Shown one piece after another: positions 63,486-64,000 of a DNA stretch of 64,000 nt. The stretch is from Pseudoalteromonas rhizosphaerae (GTDB lineage Bacteria; Pseudomonadota; Gammaproteobacteria; Enterobacterales; Alteromonadaceae). The DNA lies in contig NZ_CABVLM010000017.1 of NCBI RefSeq assembly GCF_902498845.1, forward strand, positions 27,226 through 91,225, read 5' to 3'. Under the pieces are notes generated by a model, which worked only from the letters and a program-made list of their open reading frames with translations, had not been told where the DNA came from and did not search any database. The position numbers were made by a program, and so were the translations under genes. Each line of letters starts with the position of its first letter. The first letter of the stretch is position 1.

Positions 63486-63591
63486 GCGACCCCACTGAGA
63501 CGGCAGACAGCAACGCTTAGCGAGGCAAGAGTTAATCAGTTAGTCGAGTAAAACTTGAGTTTAGATTTTTAATAAAGTTTAAAATTAAGTA

Positions 63592-63619
63592 TTGACAAAA
63601 AAATAGGAAAGCGTAATAT
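63592..63619 (+). promoter_or_regulatory. rRNA operon promoter P2
   Basis: TTGACA (63592-63597), 16-bp spacer, TAATAT (63614-63619) and a GCGC discriminator. It lies about 110 bases after P1, the usual tandem spacing. Confidence 0.8.
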
Positions 63620-63658
63620 GCGCAGCCCTAGCGAGATAAAGTTTAACTTTAACCGCAA

Positions 63659-63672
63659 CGTTCTTTAACAAT
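63659..63672 (+). promoter_or_regulatory. boxA antitermination site of the rRNA leader
   Basis: CGTTCTTTAACAAT closely matches the bacterial rRNA leader boxA (TGCTCTTTAACA), where NusB/S10 load the antitermination complex. It lies between P2 and the 16S gene. Confidence 0.8.
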
Positions 63673-63932
63673 ATAAAGCAATCATCTGTGTGGGCACTCG
63701 TACAGATTGAGTTCTAACAGCAGATTCTAGTTCGCTAGATGACGCAAAAAATTTAGAGTCTCAATGTGATTTCTCGAAAGAGAAACTGAGTGACCAACAG
63801 CAATAACTTACTTAGGTTTTACTTAAGAAAAGAATTGCAGCACAGTCAATTCAATATCGAAAGATATTAAATAAATTCAGAATTCATTGAGCGTGTCGGC
63901 TCTCTTTATGGGAGAAGACAGAAAAAACTTTT

Positions 63933-64000
63933 AATTGAAGAGTTTGATCATGGCTCAGATTGAACGCTGGCGGCAGGCCTAACACATGCAAGTCGAGCGG
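63933..64000 (+). rRNA. rrs: 16S ribosomal RNA (5' end only)
   Basis: From AATTGAAGAGTTTGATCATG onward, through GGCTCAGATTGAACGCTGG and CCTAACACATGCAAGTCGA, the sequence is the universal 5' end of bacterial 16S rRNA. Only 68 bases fall in the window. It is transcribed in the same direction as the ribosomal protein operon. Confidence 0.98.

Overview
The window looks like chromosomal DNA of a marine gammaproteobacterium of the Pseudoalteromonas type (Alteromonadales). The reasons are the AT-leaning base composition, the many TonB-dependent receptors, the speA/speE pair, DUF3224, TorF-type and PhoD genes, and ribosomal proteins of gammaproteobacterial type. Identifications come from reading the translated sequence and remembered family motifs; no database search was run.

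Layout. 1-2372 (minus) is the N-terminal part of a catalase-like domain fused to a LodA/GoxA-type (cysteine tryptophylquinone) oxidase, cut by the window edge. 2877-4919 is a GH97 alpha-glucosidase. 5130-8644 is a cupredoxin, an outer-membrane barrel and a chemoreceptor in a row. 8708-8914 is a MITE-like element. 8921-11865 is the divergent polyamine pair speE/speA. 11930-20208 holds an acyltransferase, a YbdG-type mechanosensitive channel, a ChrA-type transporter, a solute-binding protein, an OmpA-like lipoprotein, an 18-copy heptamer array, an ABC exporter and a small DUF3224/DUF4177/LysE cluster. 20512-27726 is a TonB receptor followed by a large pullulanase-type lipoprotein, so with GH97 the cell is equipped for alpha-glucans.

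27854-30128 is an APC permease and a homocysteine S-methyltransferase behind a perfect MetJ box. 30344-34075 holds a PH-domain protein, an EamA transporter and a Tat-exported PhoD phosphatase. 34155-39465 is a sulfur-type module: rhodanese and DUF2892 genes (the two halves of YgaP) diverge from a YgaV/BigR-like ArsR regulator that is co-transcribed with an RND pump and its adaptor. 39458-40135 is a nitroreductase-fold protein that keeps the three substrate-contact residues of iodotyrosine deiodinase.

40313-47365 is the most interesting block. It has an STN-bearing TonB receptor, a small secreted hemophilin-like protein, a Slam (DUF560) outer-membrane exporter, a FecI-type ECF sigma factor and a FecR-type anti-sigma factor. 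A Fur box lies before the sigma gene, and an identical two-part promoter-like motif lies before both the receptor and the cargo gene. This reads as an iron- and substrate-gated type XI (Slam) hemophore system.

47900-54127 holds accessory genes: DUF5329, an aldo/keto reductase, TorF, an unknown protein, a small XRE regulator without a normal start codon, and AsmA. 54405-62883 is the spc plus alpha ribosomal operon (rplN to rplQ). It is detached from the S10 operon and followed by rRNA promoters and the first 68 bases of a 16S rRNA gene.
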